Assembly: GCA_002361235.1 (NCBI GenBank)
Contig: DESI01000068.1
Location: forward strand, 1-28,338
From: Porphyromonadaceae bacterium UBA3318
GTDB taxonomy: Bacteria > Bacteroidota > Bacteroidia > Bacteroidales > Muribaculaceae
Reading direction: 5' to 3'
Length of the DNA: 28,338 bases
Shown: positions 13,303-21,715 of the stretch, piece by piece
Numbering within the stretch: position 1 is the first letter of the stretch
How the letters are laid out: each line of letters starts with the position of its first letter
Program-made: the position numbers and the translations under genes
The notes under the pieces: model-generated
What the model was told of the DNA's origin: nothing
Seen by the model: the letters and a program-made list of their open reading frames with translations, nothing else
Database searches by the model: none

Positions 13303-14382
13303 ATGACTATGAAAAATCTATCTGTCCGTCAGAAATTAGGGTTGGAACTGTTTCGCATCATTAAAAGGAAACGTCGCGAGGAGCACCCTCTGAGGGAACT
13401 GTTCTGGGAATGCACATGGCGTTGCAATCTGCACTGCCGGCATTGCGGCAGCGACTGTAAGAGCTCGTCGACGCTTCCCGATATGCCGGCAGAAGATTTT
13501 CTGCGAGTGGTGGATTCGCTGCTTCCACATGTCGACCCCCATACACTGAACATCATAATCACAGGGGGCGAGCCGTTGGTGAGGCAGGACCTTGAAACAG
13601 TGGGACGTGCACTGTATGACCGCGAACTGCCCTGGGGCATAGTGACCAACGGCCTGTTGCTGACGGAGGAACGGTTCCTGTCGTTGCGCCGGGCCGGACT
13701 GCATAACATCACCATCAGCCTTGACGGTCTCGGAGACACGCACAACTGGATGCGAGGCAATCCCCGATCGTTTGAACGCGCGGTCGCGGCAATCAGAATG
13801 GTCGCCAAAGCCGAAGACCTCAACTTCGACGTGGTGACATGCGTCAACAAAAAGTCGCTCGGTGAACTTGACCGGGTGCGCGACCTGCTGATTGACGCAG
13901 GCGTGAAACGCTGGCGGCTGTTCACCATCTTTCCGGCGGGTCGTGCCGCCGCATATCCGGAATTTCAACTGAATGCCGAAGATACCATGCAACTGATGGA
14001 ATTCATAGCGAGTACCCGGAAGGAGGGGAGAATAAAGGCGTCGTTCTGCTGCGAGGGTTTCTTAGGGGGCTACGAAGGCGTGGCGCGTGATGGATTTTTT
14101 GAATGTGCCGCAGGTGTAACCGTCGGTTCTGTTCTGCTGGACGGCGGTATCGGGGCGTGCCCCAGCATACGCGCGGACTACAGGCAGGGAAATATTTACA
14201 GGGATGATTTCTGGGAGGTATGGCAAAACGGATTCAGACAATATCGCGACCGCAGCTGGATGAAGCGGGGAGAATGCTCCGAATGCTCCTTCTGGCGTTA
14301 CTGCGAAGGCAACGGCATGCACCTGCGCGACTCGGAAGGCAATCTGATGCACTGCAACCTCAGGACCATGAAAGGCAGATAG
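13303..14382 (+). CDS. Radical SAM/SPASM enzyme of the rSAM/lipoprotein system
   Basis: A 359-aa radical S-adenosylmethionine enzyme. The SAM cluster motif CxxxCxxC is Cys41, Cys45 and Cys48 (ECTWRCNLHCRHCGSDC), followed by GGEP at 88-91 and SLDG at 139-142. The C-terminal SPASM region has Cys249/250, 268, 286, 325, 328, 334 and 351 (GECSECSFWRYCEGN), enough for two extra clusters. SPASM enzymes usually modify peptides or proteins. The best match I recall is the Bacteroidetes family paired with a small lipoprotein (TIGR04133), and such a lipoprotein lies two genes upstream. ATG 13303 is 6 bp after the sigma-fusion stop; ATG 13309 is also possible. The modification made is unknown. It converges on the AsmA-like gene 18 bp away. 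Confidence 0.85.
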   Translation: MTMKNLSVRQKLGLELFRIIKRKRREEHPLRELFWECTWRCNLHCRHCGSDCKSSSTLPDMPAEDFLRVVDSLLPHVDPHTLNIIITGGEPLVRQDLETVGRALYDRELPWGIVTNGLLLTEERFLSLRRAGLHNITISLDGLGDTHNWMRGNPRSFERAVAAIRMVAKAEDLNFDVVTCVNKKSLGELDRVRDLLIDAGVKRWRLFTIFPAGRAAAYPEFQLNAEDTMQLMEFIASTRKEGRIKASFCCEGFLGGYEGVARDGFFECAAGVTVGSVLLDGGIGACPSIRADYRQGNIYRDDFWEVWQNGFRQYRDRSWMKRGECSECSFWRYCEGNGMHLRDSEGNLMHCNLRTMKGR

Positions 14383-14400
14383 CCGTATTGTACGGAGCGT

Positions 14401-17400
14401 TTATTGGGTTTGATCGGCGCGGGCTGCGCGGTCGAGCAGGATGTAGAAGTATTGGCGCAGCCGGTGAGCCAAGTTGATGCGTATGCCGGACATGATGTCG
14501 CCCGAGATTGCGGTGGCGTCGATGTCCTTCCAGGTGGAGCTGCCGAGCCGGATTTCCGGATGGCCGAACGTTCCTTTCACGTTGACGCCGAACGGAAACA
14601 TCAGCGGCCAGTCCTTGACGCCCATGTGGTAGAACATCCTGCCGTTGAAGTTGTTGAGCCCGGCCACGCGAAGCTCGTATCTGTCCAGATTCAGGTCGAA
14701 GGGATGCAGCATCACCATGTTGTCGAACACGGATGCCCGGATGTCCAGATCGGCGATATGCAGCGGGTCGCGGCTGTGTATCATCATCAGATGCGTAACG
14801 CGCCGTATCTCGCGGTCCTGGTTCAGGTACAGATCGTCGGCCTGTATGCGCAGACCGGCGCTCAATGCCGGCGTCATGACATACATGGTGGGAAACAGCG
14901 GCACGGACATGTCGGCGGCTATATCGAACCGGCCGGTCAGATTCTTAATTTCAGGAACTTTCTCCGTCAGCGCCGGGAACGCGGTGTAAAGCCGCGACAG
15001 TTCAAGGCCGTTCATGCCGAGCGCGACATTGGCCGCGATATTCTGAATATCATGTGTGTCGTAACCTGCATTGCCGGAAATGTTCATGAACGCGGTGGAG
15101 GCCGAGAATGGTGCCAGCTCGACCTTGCCGCCGGCGGCGCGGATATTCGCCGTAATGCCGGTTGCGGGCATATCAAGACACTCCATTACGTTCACTGTGG
15201 AACGGATGTCGGCCACGATGTTGCGCGGTATCATGAAGGCGACGGAATCGCCGGGGGTAATGGCCGTGTTTTGCAACAGCTTGGCAAACGATCCCGGTCC
15301 GTGCTTCATCTCGTACCCCCGTACGTATGCGGCGGCCAACCGGTTGAGCTGTAGGGTGTCGACGTCGGCGCGAAGTGACATGACTATCGGAGCCGGCTGC
15401 GCGGAAGTGAGGAACTGACGCAGGTTCGTGACACGACCCGAAACGTCGGACACAGTAGAGCCTGTTCGCGACTTCAGGCTATGTATGGTGACGGTGTCGG
15501 TGTTGGCGCTGATGTCCAGATCGCTGATGTGATTCTCTATCGGGAAGGCGTCGGTGTAGACCGAGGCCCGGGCGCCTTTGACACGGAAGGATAGGAGCCA
15601 GTTGTTCATTACGGATGTCAGCGCCGGCGACTGCTGCACGGTCAGCATCTGCGGCGAATGCCGCAAAACGGCCAACGAGCGGCTGTCGGCATTCCACCGG
15701 GCCGGCGTCGCGAACGGAGACACCTGCGGGATTGAACCGGAACGTTCGGCCCGAAGTCGCGCGTCGACGCCGCTGACCCCCAGCGACGTTCCCCGGCCGG
15801 AATAGGATAGAGACGCACCCTTGATGCGCACGTCGTACAGGTCGGCCTGCATATTCTCGAGCATTCTGGCCGATATGACGCTGCAGACCTCGGCATCGCC
15901 CAGGTTGACGCGGATGGTGTCGGAGGGGTCGCCGATGCTTAGCGTGGCGGCCCTCAGGGTGATGTTGAACGGCACGTCATTCGGCAGGTTTGCGGCAGTG
16001 GCCGTGCCGGGGTCGCTGACGGTGGTCGAAAGGCTTACAGACGATGCTACGGCCTTGCACCCCGCCGCCAGAACGGAGAACCGGTCTACCACGGCATCGA
16101 AGTCGAACAGCGAGCCGCGCACTGCCTTAGGTGAGGCGCTCCGGGCCTTGCCGAGAAACTTAACCGTCATGTTGCCGGCAGCGATACGGTCGACGTCGCC
16201 GACGTTCTCGATCTGAAGTCCGTGCAGGTTTGCGTTGCCCTCAACAAGCATCTTGTCAAGCTGTCCGCGCCTGATGTCCGACATGCGGAAGCCGATGCGG
16301 GTGTCCGAGGTGACTTTGCCGCGCAGGTTGAAGCCCTGCAGATAGGGGAGGACATGGCCCAGACGCGTCAGTGAGATGTCGCCCCTTAACGTGCCCTGAA
16401 CTTCAGGATCGTCGCCTATGGCCCGTATGTCCGCCCGTGCCAGCACATCCATGTCCTCGCCCCGGATGTACAGTTCGTCCAGCTGCAGCGACGAGGCAGC
16501 CGGATCGGCACCGTCAAGATGGAATATGCTCCTGAACGCCAGGTCGTCGAAGCTGTAGGTGCCGTATTGCGGATTGTCGTAACGCAACGATCCGTGGGGC
16601 ATTACAACCTGTGCCGTCAGTGTAGGCCACGTGCCTTTTCTGACGGTATAAGGTTTCGTCAGCGTTATGCTGCCGCTGATCGGAGCCTCGGCGCGAAGAC
16701 CGGAAAGCCAGGGCGCAGCAGAGGCGGGAATCAGCTTCAGCAGCTCGCCGACGCCGAAGGGAGACAGCTTCCAGTCGAAAGCATTGATGCGGATCTCCGG
16801 ATTCATGCTCATGTCCAGGGTGACAAGGCTTGTGATGTCGCCTGATTTAACGGTAAAGTCCTCGGTAGAAAGCGCAAAGGGGGTGAAGGTCAGCTTTGTG
16901 TCGCCCTCCAACAGCAGCGGCAAATCGGTGAGGTATTTCTGACCCTTCATGCTGACCGAAGCCTTGGCCGGAATGCGTGAATGGTATGAATCGGAACCTT
17001 GCGGCAGTATGGATGCCTCGGGGTCGATGGCCAATGACACATCCGTGGAGGAAACCATGTCGCGGAAGCGAACCGCGCCATGCGTCAGGCTCAGCGTGTC
17101 GAACGCGAATGTGAGGCCCTTGACCGGCTTTATCTTTGCCGGGAGGATGTTCCAGTTGGAGCGCGCGGGGGAGAAGCGCACCAGGTTGAGGCGCATCGAA
17201 TCCACGCCGGCATACTGCAGGTCGATATCCTTGTGCAGCAGCTTCCTGACGTCCAGGCGCGCGGTGACGGCACCGGTCCTGAGCAGTTGGCGTGCATCGG
17301 CCATAATCTTGCCGTCGGCGGTCCTGACGCTGTCAGGGCGGCAGGCGATGGTCAGCGAGTCGATGTTGATGCGGGCTATCGGATATGTCGAGAAAAGGTC

Positions 17401-17577
17401 GAGACGCACATTGTGGGCGGTGACATCGGCGTTGAGCCGCTTGGAAAGCTCGCGGTTCGCCAGTCCGGTCAGCCGGGAGGGCATGAGCATCCACGCGCCC
17501 ACGCCCGCCAGTATGGCAGACAGCAGCACGATGCCGGCCACCGTCCACAGCACTATTTTCGTAACCTTCCTGACCAT
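14401..17577 (-). CDS. AsmA-family large envelope protein
   Basis: A 1058-aa protein anchored by one N-terminal membrane helix (residues about 7-29, KIVLWTVAGIVLLSAILAGV), with the rest in the periplasm. The AsmA signature follows the helix: LANRELSKRLNADVTAHNVRLDLFSTYPIARINIDSL. The long middle is repeated beta-strand structure, as in AsmA/TamB/YhdP-like bridge proteins, which are thought to carry phospholipid between inner and outer membranes. Near the C-terminus are FDLNLDRYELRVAGLNNFNG and GTFGHPEIRLG, typical of AsmA-like C-terminal domains. It lies about 100 bp after topA on the same strand, behind a terminator hairpin, so it probably has its own promoter; TTTG and TCTCTTTG in the hairpin region are a weak candidate. 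The exact substrate is unknown. Confidence 0.85.
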   Translation of the reverse strand: MVRKVTKIVLWTVAGIVLLSAILAGVGAWMLMPSRLTGLANRELSKRLNADVTAHNVRLDLFSTYPIARINIDSLTIACRPDSVRTADGKIMADARQLLRTGAVTARLDVRKLLHKDIDLQYAGVDSMRLNLVRFSPARSNWNILPAKIKPVKGLTFAFDTLSLTHGAVRFRDMVSSTDVSLAIDPEASILPQGSDSYHSRIPAKASVSMKGQKYLTDLPLLLEGDTKLTFTPFALSTEDFTVKSGDITSLVTLDMSMNPEIRINAFDWKLSPFGVGELLKLIPASAAPWLSGLRAEAPISGSITLTKPYTVRKGTWPTLTAQVVMPHGSLRYDNPQYGTYSFDDLAFRSIFHLDGADPAASSLQLDELYIRGEDMDVLARADIRAIGDDPEVQGTLRGDISLTRLGHVLPYLQGFNLRGKVTSDTRIGFRMSDIRRGQLDKMLVEGNANLHGLQIENVGDVDRIAAGNMTVKFLGKARSASPKAVRGSLFDFDAVVDRFSVLAAGCKAVASSVSLSTTVSDPGTATAANLPNDVPFNITLRAATLSIGDPSDTIRVNLGDAEVCSVISARMLENMQADLYDVRIKGASLSYSGRGTSLGVSGVDARLRAERSGSIPQVSPFATPARWNADSRSLAVLRHSPQMLTVQQSPALTSVMNNWLLSFRVKGARASVYTDAFPIENHISDLDISANTDTVTIHSLKSRTGSTVSDVSGRVTNLRQFLTSAQPAPIVMSLRADVDTLQLNRLAAAYVRGYEMKHGPGSFAKLLQNTAITPGDSVAFMIPRNIVADIRSTVNVMECLDMPATGITANIRAAGGKVELAPFSASTAFMNISGNAGYDTHDIQNIAANVALGMNGLELSRLYTAFPALTEKVPEIKNLTGRFDIAADMSVPLFPTMYVMTPALSAGLRIQADDLYLNQDREIRRVTHLMMIHSRDPLHIADLDIRASVFDNMVMLHPFDLNLDRYELRVAGLNNFNGRMFYHMGVKDWPLMFPFGVNVKGTFGHPEIRLGSSTWKDIDATAISGDIMSGIRINLAHRLRQYFYILLDRAARADQTQ

Positions 17578-17616
17578 TTCTGTATAGTGGATTTGTTATC
17601 CCTTTGAATATACAAA

Positions 17617-17651
17617 GAGAGTGTATTCATTGTAATAACAAATACACTCTC
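17617..17651 (-). terminator. Terminator after topA
   Basis: GAGAGTGTATT (17617-17627) pairs with AATACACTCTC (17641-17651) over 11 bp around a 13-nt loop. On the minus strand TTTGTATATTC follows. It lies 26 bp after the topA stop and about 40 bp before the AsmA-like start. Confidence 0.65.
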
Positions 17652-17677
17652 CGATGGTTGGTAAGGCAGTTATGCCG

Positions 17678-20038
17678 TTATGATTTCTTGCGTGTGGTCC
17701 GCTTCGCGGGTTTGGGGTTGGCGTCCTGGTCGGCCATGAGTTTGTTTACCTCCTCCACGGTCAGAGCCTTGGGATCGGTACCCTTGGGAATCTTGTAGTT
17801 GGTGGCCTTGCGGTCGCCCGGTTTCTTGTAGGCGATATACGGGCCGAAGCGGCCGTTCAGCACCTCCACGCCGGGAAGCTCGTCGAAGGTCTTTATCAGT
17901 TTGTTGGCCTCCTTCTCGCGCTTCTCCTTGATCAGCGCTATTGCTTCGTCGAGCGTGATGGTGTGGGGCGACATATCCTTTGGTATGGAGGCGAACATCT
18001 TGTCGAAGTGCACGTAAGGACCGAAACGGCCGATGGCCGCGCTGACCGGCTTCTCCTCGAACGTGCCGAGCCGGCGGGGGAGGTCGAACAGCTTCAGCGC
18101 CTCCTCAAGAGTGATGGTGCCGAGGCTCTGGCCCTCCTGCAGGCTTGCGAAGCGCGGCTTCTCGTCGTCGGTGGCCTCGCCTATCTGGATTACGGGACCG
18201 AAACGGCCCACCTTGGCCGACACGCGTTTGCCTGTGGCCGGATCGGTGCCTAAAACACGTTCGCCCACTTTGGTCTCGCTGCGCATGCTGTTCACCTTGT
18301 CAATCAGCGGATGGAACGAACCGTAGAACTCGTTGATCTCCTCCTGCCACGGTAGTTTGCCCTGCGCTATGTCGTCGAAGCGTTCCTCAACCTTGGCCGT
18401 GAAGTTATAGTCCATGATTTCAGGGAAATATTCCGCCAGGAAATCGTTGACGATCATGCCTACGTCGGTGGGCACGAGTTTGCCGCGGTTGGAGCCGGTG
18501 TTTTCAGTCAGCACCTGATCCGAGACCTTGTCCTTCGACAGCGTCAGTTTATGGTATTCGCGCGGGGTGCCTTCGTTGTCGCCATGCTCCACGTACCCGC
18601 GGGCCTGGATTGTGGAAACGGTCGAGGCGTAGGTGGAGGGACGGCCTATGTCCAGATCCTCCATCTTCTTGACCAGCGTAGGCTCGGTGTAACGCGGAGG
18701 GGCCTGGGTGAAGCGTTCGGTGGCCGTGATGGTGTCGTAACCGAGGATGTCGCCCACGGCGAGAGGGGGCAGTATCACGTCGCCCTGCGGGTCGTTGTCG
18801 CTCGGGTCGTCGGAAGTCTCTATGCCGTAAGCGCGCATGAAGCCCTCGAACTTCAGGGTCTCCCCCTCGGCGCGGAACAGAACTTCGGAATCAGCCGGCG
18901 TGCCGGCCATATTGATGTCCACGTTGGTTTTCTCCAATGCGGCGTCGCTCATCTGCGAGGCTACGGCGCGTTTCCAGATCAGGTCGTAGAGTTTCTGTTC
19001 CTGAGGCGTTCCGCTGATGGTGCGCCGCGAGATGTATGTGGGGCGGATGGCCTCGTGGGCCTCCTGGGCACCTTTAGCCTTGGTGTGATAGCGGCGCGTG
19101 TGCAGATATGGCTGGCCGTAATCCTCGGTTATGGCCTTGGCTATGTCGGCCAGCGCCAGCTCCGACAGATTGGTGGAGTCGGTACGCATATATGTGATGA
19201 GTCCCTCCTCGTACAGTTTCTGAGCCACTCGCATGGTGGTGCTGACCGAGAAGCCGAGCCGGCGTCCGGCATCCTGCTGCAGCGTCGAGGTGGTGAATGG
19301 AGGCATGGGCTTGCGGGTGACGGGCCTGACCTGTATGCCCGAGACGCGGAACTGCCTGCCGGCGCATTCCGTCAGGAAGCGTCGCGCCTCGTCGTCCGAC
19401 TTGAGACGGCGTGCGCCCTCGGCCTTCAGCACGGCGTGGCCGGCCGTGAGGAAACGGGCGTTGATGCGATAGAAAGGCTCCGGCGTGAAATCGCGAATCT
19501 CCTTCTCGCGCTCGCACACCAGGCGCGTGGTGACGCTCTGCACGCGGCCTGCCGACAGGGCCGGCTTGATCTTCTTCCACAGCACGGGACTCAGCTCGAA
19601 GCCGACGATGCGGTCCAGCACTCGGCGCGCCTGCTGGGCGTTGACACGGTCTATGTCGATGCTGCGCGGATTCTCCAGGGCCTTCAGCACGGCCGGCTTG
19701 GTGATCTCGTGGAATACGATGCGCCGCGAATCGGTGGGGTCGAGTCCCAGCACCTCCGACAGGTGCCAGGCTATGGCCTCTCCCTCGCGGTCTTCATCGC
19801 TTGCCAGATATACCATGTCGGCTTTCTTCGTGGCGGCCTTGAGCTGACGCACCAGTTCCTTCTTGTCGTCCGGTATCTCGTACACGGGCTTGAAGTTATC
19901 GTCTATGTCTATGCTCATGCCCCGCTTCTGCAAGTCACGTATATGGCCTTTGCTCGACATCACCGTGAAGTCCGAGCCTAAGAATTTGCCTATAGTCTCC
20001 GCCTTGTGCGGTGACTCAACTATCATTAATTTCTTCAT
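17678..20038 (-). CDS. topA: DNA topoisomerase I (type IA)
   Basis: A 786-aa type IA topoisomerase that relaxes negative supercoils. The TOPRIM domain has Glu8 (MIVESPHKAETIGKFLG) and the DxDxE triad in DEDRE (Asp81, Asp83, Glu85). The nucleophile is Tyr283 in GLITYMRTDST. The C-terminus holds repeated topoisomerase C-terminal units without zinc fingers, each with a GRFGP-type motif (VGRFGPVIQIG, IGRFGPYVHF, NGRFGPYIAYKKPGDR), and ends in a lysine/arginine tail. This replaces the zinc ribbons of E. coli TopA and is usual in Bacteroidetes. ATG 20038 gives MKKLMIVESP; 12 upstream in-frame codons are not family sequence. Its -7 box is at 20171-20178, giving a leader of roughly 125 nt. Confidence 0.97.
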   Translation of the reverse strand: MKKLMIVESPHKAETIGKFLGSDFTVMSSKGHIRDLQKRGMSIDIDDNFKPVYEIPDDKKELVRQLKAATKKADMVYLASDEDREGEAIAWHLSEVLGLDPTDSRRIVFHEITKPAVLKALENPRSIDIDRVNAQQARRVLDRIVGFELSPVLWKKIKPALSAGRVQSVTTRLVCEREKEIRDFTPEPFYRINARFLTAGHAVLKAEGARRLKSDDEARRFLTECAGRQFRVSGIQVRPVTRKPMPPFTTSTLQQDAGRRLGFSVSTTMRVAQKLYEEGLITYMRTDSTNLSELALADIAKAITEDYGQPYLHTRRYHTKAKGAQEAHEAIRPTYISRRTISGTPQEQKLYDLIWKRAVASQMSDAALEKTNVDINMAGTPADSEVLFRAEGETLKFEGFMRAYGIETSDDPSDNDPQGDVILPPLAVGDILGYDTITATERFTQAPPRYTEPTLVKKMEDLDIGRPSTYASTVSTIQARGYVEHGDNEGTPREYHKLTLSKDKVSDQVLTENTGSNRGKLVPTDVGMIVNDFLAEYFPEIMDYNFTAKVEERFDDIAQGKLPWQEEINEFYGSFHPLIDKVNSMRSETKVGERVLGTDPATGKRVSAKVGRFGPVIQIGEATDDEKPRFASLQEGQSLGTITLEEALKLFDLPRRLGTFEEKPVSAAIGRFGPYVHFDKMFASIPKDMSPHTITLDEAIALIKEKREKEANKLIKTFDELPGVEVLNGRFGPYIAYKKPGDRKATNYKIPKGTDPKALTVEEVNKLMADQDANPKPAKRTTRKKS

Positions 20039-20170
20039 CAACGTCAAAGTTGGGTTTTGCCCGATCTGCCACACGGCCTGATAAACCGTTGGAATCTTTC
20101 CTTATCTAACCAATAAGCACTCCCGAATGTTTTTGTAGTGAAATGAAGGGGGCTGTGTGGAGTTTGCGCG

Positions 20171-20178
20171 CAAAGTTA
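20171..20178 (-). promoter_or_regulatory. topA -7 box (TAACTTTG)
   Basis: This is an exact TAnnTTTG box on the minus strand, 133 bp upstream of the topA ATG. The -33 position is poor. It lies 13 bp from the divergent -7 box of the DUF1573 operon. Confidence 0.55.
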
Positions 20179-20191
20179 GCAAAAAAATTTG

Positions 20192-20199
20192 TATTTTTG
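20192..20199 (+). promoter_or_regulatory. DUF1573 operon -7 box (TATTTTTG)
   Basis: An exact TAnnTTTG match 28 bp before the ATG at 20227. TTTG at 20163-20166 is 25 bp upstream, too far for a good -33. The promoter overlaps the divergent topA promoter. Confidence 0.55.
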
Positions 20200-20226
20200 T
20201 ATTCTAATTTAACAGATAAAAAGAAG

Positions 20227-20631
20227 ATGAAAAGGATAACATATTGGGTATTGTTGGCCATTGCGCTGATAATGACCGGGTTGCAGGCCGAGGCTAAGAA
20301 AAAGGGTCCCGCCGGGATCACGTTTGCCGAAACCACTTACAATTTCGGCACCATCGCCGAGACCAAAGGCGTCGTGTCGCATCAGTTCGAGTTCACCAAC
20401 ACGGGCGACAAGCCGTTGGTGATAGTGGACGCCACCGCCGAGTGCGGCTGCACCACTCCCGAGTTCCCGGCCACGCCCATCCAGCCCGGCAAGAAAGGGG
20501 TGATAAAGGTGACCTACAATCCGCTGGGACGTCCCGGAGGCTTCACCAAGGCCGTGACCGTCAAGACCAACGGCAAGCCCAAGAAGGCCCGCATATATAT
20601 TAAAGGTGTAGTAAATCCCAACAAGCGGTGA
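20227..20631 (+). CDS. DUF1573 domain protein, exported
   Basis: A 134-aa secreted or periplasmic protein. MKRITYWVLLAIALIMTG is a signal peptide, probably cut after AEA. The mature part is one DUF1573 (ASH/immunoglobulin-like) domain: ETTYNFGTIAETKGVVSHQF, FTNTGDKPLVIVDATAECGC (the conserved Cys-Gly-Cys), and PGKKGVIKVTYNPLGRPGGF. Bacteroidetes genomes carry many such proteins; their function is not established. ATG 20227 is chosen because the signal peptide follows directly and the -7 box is 28 bp upstream; the open frame continues upstream to 20143. Its TGA overlaps the GTG of the next gene (GTGA), so the two are translationally coupled. Confidence 0.88.
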   Translation: MKRITYWVLLAIALIMTGLQAEAKKKGPAGITFAETTYNFGTIAETKGVVSHQFEFTNTGDKPLVIVDATAECGCTTPEFPATPIQPGKKGVIKVTYNPLGRPGGFTKAVTVKTNGKPKKARIYIKGVVNPNKR

Positions 20632-21695
20632 GGACAATATCAGGAAGTGTATTATCGCTGGCGTTCGCGGCGTTGGCCGTGGCGAACGCCGCCGGCGAGG
20701 TGCGTTGGCTCGAGACCAAGTATGATTTCGGGCTGATGAAGGAGGCCGCCGGCCCCAAGACCGGTCAGGCACGCTTCGTCAACACCGGAACCGAGGCCGT
20801 GAACGTGCTGGACGCCAAGCCCAGCTGCGGCTGCACCGGCGCCACATATCCCCAGGACCCGGTGATGCCGGGCGATACGGCCGTCATCACTTTTACCTAC
20901 GATCCCGCAGGGCGTCCGGGCCGGTTCGACAAGACCATCAAGGTGCGCTTCGACAACGGACGCCGCGAGGTGATACGCATCGTGGGCAACGTGCTCGGCA
21001 CGCCCGAGTCGCTGGCCCAGTTCTATCCCGTCGAGGCCGGCTCGCTGCGCCTGTCGGACTCAAAACTGATAGCCGGCACCGTCACCATGGGCAAGAGTCC
21101 GAGCCTGTTCGTCAACGCCTATAACACGCTGAACGATTCGGTGCGCGTCAAGGCTCACACGGATGCCAAAGGCGTGAAACTGAAGCTGTCGGAGAATGCC
21201 GCCGGCCCCGGCGACATTGTGACGTTGGCCGTATATTTCGATACCCGTGCGTGGGGAAAGCCGGGTCCGTTCGATGTCCCGGTCACTCTCGGCGCCGAAG
21301 GTGAGCCGGGCACGGAAATCAGACTTGTAGGCGAGGTGGTGCCTGTGCGCCGTGCTTTGGGCAGCAAGGAATTGGAAAAAGCCCCCGTATGCATTGCCGC
21401 TCCTCCGACGATAGACTTAGGCATCATCGGCACCGCACCGGTGCAGTGCGAATGCGTCCTGCTTAACGAAGGAAAGTCAGTGCTGAACGTAGGCAATGTG
21501 TGGGCCGCGTCTCCGGCCCTGAAGATAAAGTCATATCCCGAGAAACTGAAACCGGGCAAGTCGGGCAAACTGCAGATGGAGCTTGACCCTGCGCAGCTTC
21601 GCGGCGGTGCCTTCCGCCAGGAAGTCAAAGTGGCTACCGACGACCCGGTGAACCCGCTGCTGAGCGTATGGGTCAGCGGCGAAATACAACGTTAA
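20628..21695 (+). CDS. DUF1573 domain protein, larger paralogue
   Basis: A 355-aa exported protein starting at GTG 20628, which overlaps the previous stop by 4 bp. A short signal peptide (residues 1-22, ending ANAAGE) is followed by a clear DUF1573 domain with the same landmarks as the upstream gene: LETKYDFGLMKEAAG, DAKPSCGCTGATYP, and ITFTYDPAGRPGRFDKTI. Two further beta-rich, ASH-like stretches follow (about residues 130-240 and 245-355, the last with IDLGIIGTAPVQCECVLLNEG). The second and third lack the Cys-Gly-Cys. The tandem pair probably arose by duplication. meaB follows 20 bp downstream, so the three may share a transcript, without an obvious common function. Confidence 0.85.
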   Translation: MRTISGSVLSLAFAALAVANAAGEVRWLETKYDFGLMKEAAGPKTGQARFVNTGTEAVNVLDAKPSCGCTGATYPQDPVMPGDTAVITFTYDPAGRPGRFDKTIKVRFDNGRREVIRIVGNVLGTPESLAQFYPVEAGSLRLSDSKLIAGTVTMGKSPSLFVNAYNTLNDSVRVKAHTDAKGVKLKLSENAAGPGDIVTLAVYFDTRAWGKPGPFDVPVTLGAEGEPGTEIRLVGEVVPVRRALGSKELEKAPVCIAAPPTIDLGIIGTAPVQCECVLLNEGKSVLNVGNVWAASPALKIKSYPEKLKPGKSGKLQMELDPAQLRGGAFRQEVKVATDDPVNPLLSVWVSGEIQR

Positions 21696-21715
21696 ATCTA
21701 ACCTCATTCTATACC

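Noticed and set aside
18551..19981. 476-codon open frame opposite topA
   Set aside because: It is the antisense shadow of topA; no domain is recognisable and it has no promoter.
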